A stretch of DNA of 64,000 bases from Xestospongia muta (lineage: Eukaryota > Porifera > Demospongiae > Haplosclerida > Petrosiidae). The stretch spans positions 5,384,643 to 5,448,642 of the forward strand of contig OY848927.1 of assembly GCA_963693285.1 (NCBI GenBank), read 5' to 3'. Positions within the stretch are counted from its first letter, which is position 1. The number at the start of each line of letters is the position of its first letter. Positions 55,083 to 64,000 of this stretch are shown here, piece after piece. The position numbers and the translations under genes are program-made. The notes beneath the pieces are model-generated. The model worked only from the letters and a program-made list of their open reading frames with translations, was not told the DNA's origin and did not search any database.

Positions 55083-55576
55083 ATGTATGTTGTTGCTAAG
55101 TATGTAGAAAGTGATTGGCTAGTAATGTTTCTCCTTCTATTGTGGCTGAATTTATTTTTAATAATAATATTCAAAAAATATTAATGGTGATTTGACTAAA
55201 TCTTAACAATGTCCACACACCGAGTAATTAATAAAAAAACGATGTTAAATGTTATAGTGGCAACCAGAGACCACTCGTATTGTTTATAGAGAAAAAAACA
55301 CTACCAAAAACAACACAAGACAAGAGACCAAAAACAATATAATATTATTTAAAGAAAAATGATATATTTTTATCAAATAAATTTATCTTTAATTAAAAAA
55401 AAGTGATCGAACAAAAGAGATACTTACAACATCATTATGTAGAACAACAGTACAAGGAACAATGACATCTTATTAGCTGACGTGTGCAGTACCAAGGACA
55501 GCAACAGTCATCATCCAGTCAGAAAGAGTAAAGGAGATGCCACAGCAAAAAAGGGAGCAGCTGTTGCTGTAGGCCG
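55083..55576. other. Convergent 3' intergenic spacer (CPVL copy 2 / ANK-pseudokinase)
   Basis: About 490 AT-rich bases, probably UTRs. No ORF of note and no clear repeat. Confidence 0.5.
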
Positions 55577-61498
<5,922 letters not shown>

Positions 61499-61969
61499 TT
61501 CTCAATGAAGCGTCTATATGAAAGAGAATCAATTGTAAACTTGTAGTAGTAAACGGACAAGATGAAGACGGCACTTACTCTCTACGTTATTAACTCGTCA
61601 GAGAGCCGAAATAAGGCTTTTTTGGTCAAAATAGTATTCTAACAGGACAGGAACTCCCTAGTTCTATCATAGATCTTCCTTATGAGGCTATTAATCATGA
61701 CTTCAACATTACACCTTAAAGAAGCTATTTTTGCTAGTAGACTGTTAATACTCTGTTTATATGGCCGGGGCTTTTTACTATAGGCTATAGTATTAAGACA
61801 TTGTGAATTGTACAGGGAAAGTCCTTTCGTGTGTAGGAGATTAGCAGGTGTTTGGCAATAGGGGACTCCCAAGTTGCCATTGACATTAGCTCCACCTCAA
61901 ATTTGTTACCGCACCCTAGAGGTGTGGTTACATGGTGGTTGCTCTCTTGTATTATAAGTAGTTGGTTGT
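61499..61969. promoter_or_regulatory. Divergent intergenic region, ANK-pseudokinase / USP40
   Basis: 471 bases between start codons. No CACGTG and no convincing ORF. Probably promoters and 5' UTRs of both genes. Confidence 0.4.

Positions 61970-64000
<2,031 letters not shown>

Overview
The window is a compact eukaryotic nuclear segment, AT-rich, with many GT-AG introns of roughly 45-60 bases and only 90-500 bases between genes. The gene set is animal (RECK, LIN9, ELL-associated factor, FAM117/GLCCI1-type, myosin X), but a plant-like DEX1 homologue and a TIR-TIR-SLOG protein are also present. With the very short introns and dense packing, this points to an early-branching animal, most likely a demosponge such as Amphimedon queenslandica. 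The species is inferred, not proven. No prokaryotic, viral or organellar genes were seen.

Layout, left to right: PSMD11/Rpn6 (-, C-terminus off the left edge); FAM117/GLCCI1-like (-); DEX1-like FG-GAP membrane protein (+), with a MITE-like element in one intron; ZSWIM2-type E3 ligase (-); inositol hexakisphosphate kinase (+); SNF8/VPS22 of ESCRT-II (-); myosin X (+, about 10 kb); WDR12 (-); LIN9 (+); a single-exon TIR-TIR-SLOG gene (-); CSTF3 (+); sorcin (-); EAF (+); OXSR1/STK39 kinase (+); RECK (-, about 6 kb); TATDN1 (-); two tandem serine carboxypeptidases of CPVL type (+); a three-exon ankyrin plus PINK1-like pseudokinase gene (-); and the 5' part of USP40 (+, runs off the right edge).

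The strands alternate so strongly that eight gene pairs are head-to-head, with 87-471 bases between start codons. These are probable bidirectional promoters. Five of the eight carry a CACGTG box, and three share CAACACGTGRRKG. Most genes are housekeeping or signalling genes and do not form a pathway.

The items most worth following up are: the TIR-TIR-SLOG gene (both TIR domains keep the putative NADase glutamate, and there is an SLOG ligand-binding domain); the ankyrin/PINK1-like pseudokinase, whose three exons join in phase; an in-frame, stop-free 237-base minisatellite intron in myosin X; a recurring ATCACATGAC/GTCATGTGAT motif in many tiny introns; and a one-base frameshift in USP40. All exon calls are by eye, from translated similarity to remembered family sequences. 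No alignment or transcript data were available.
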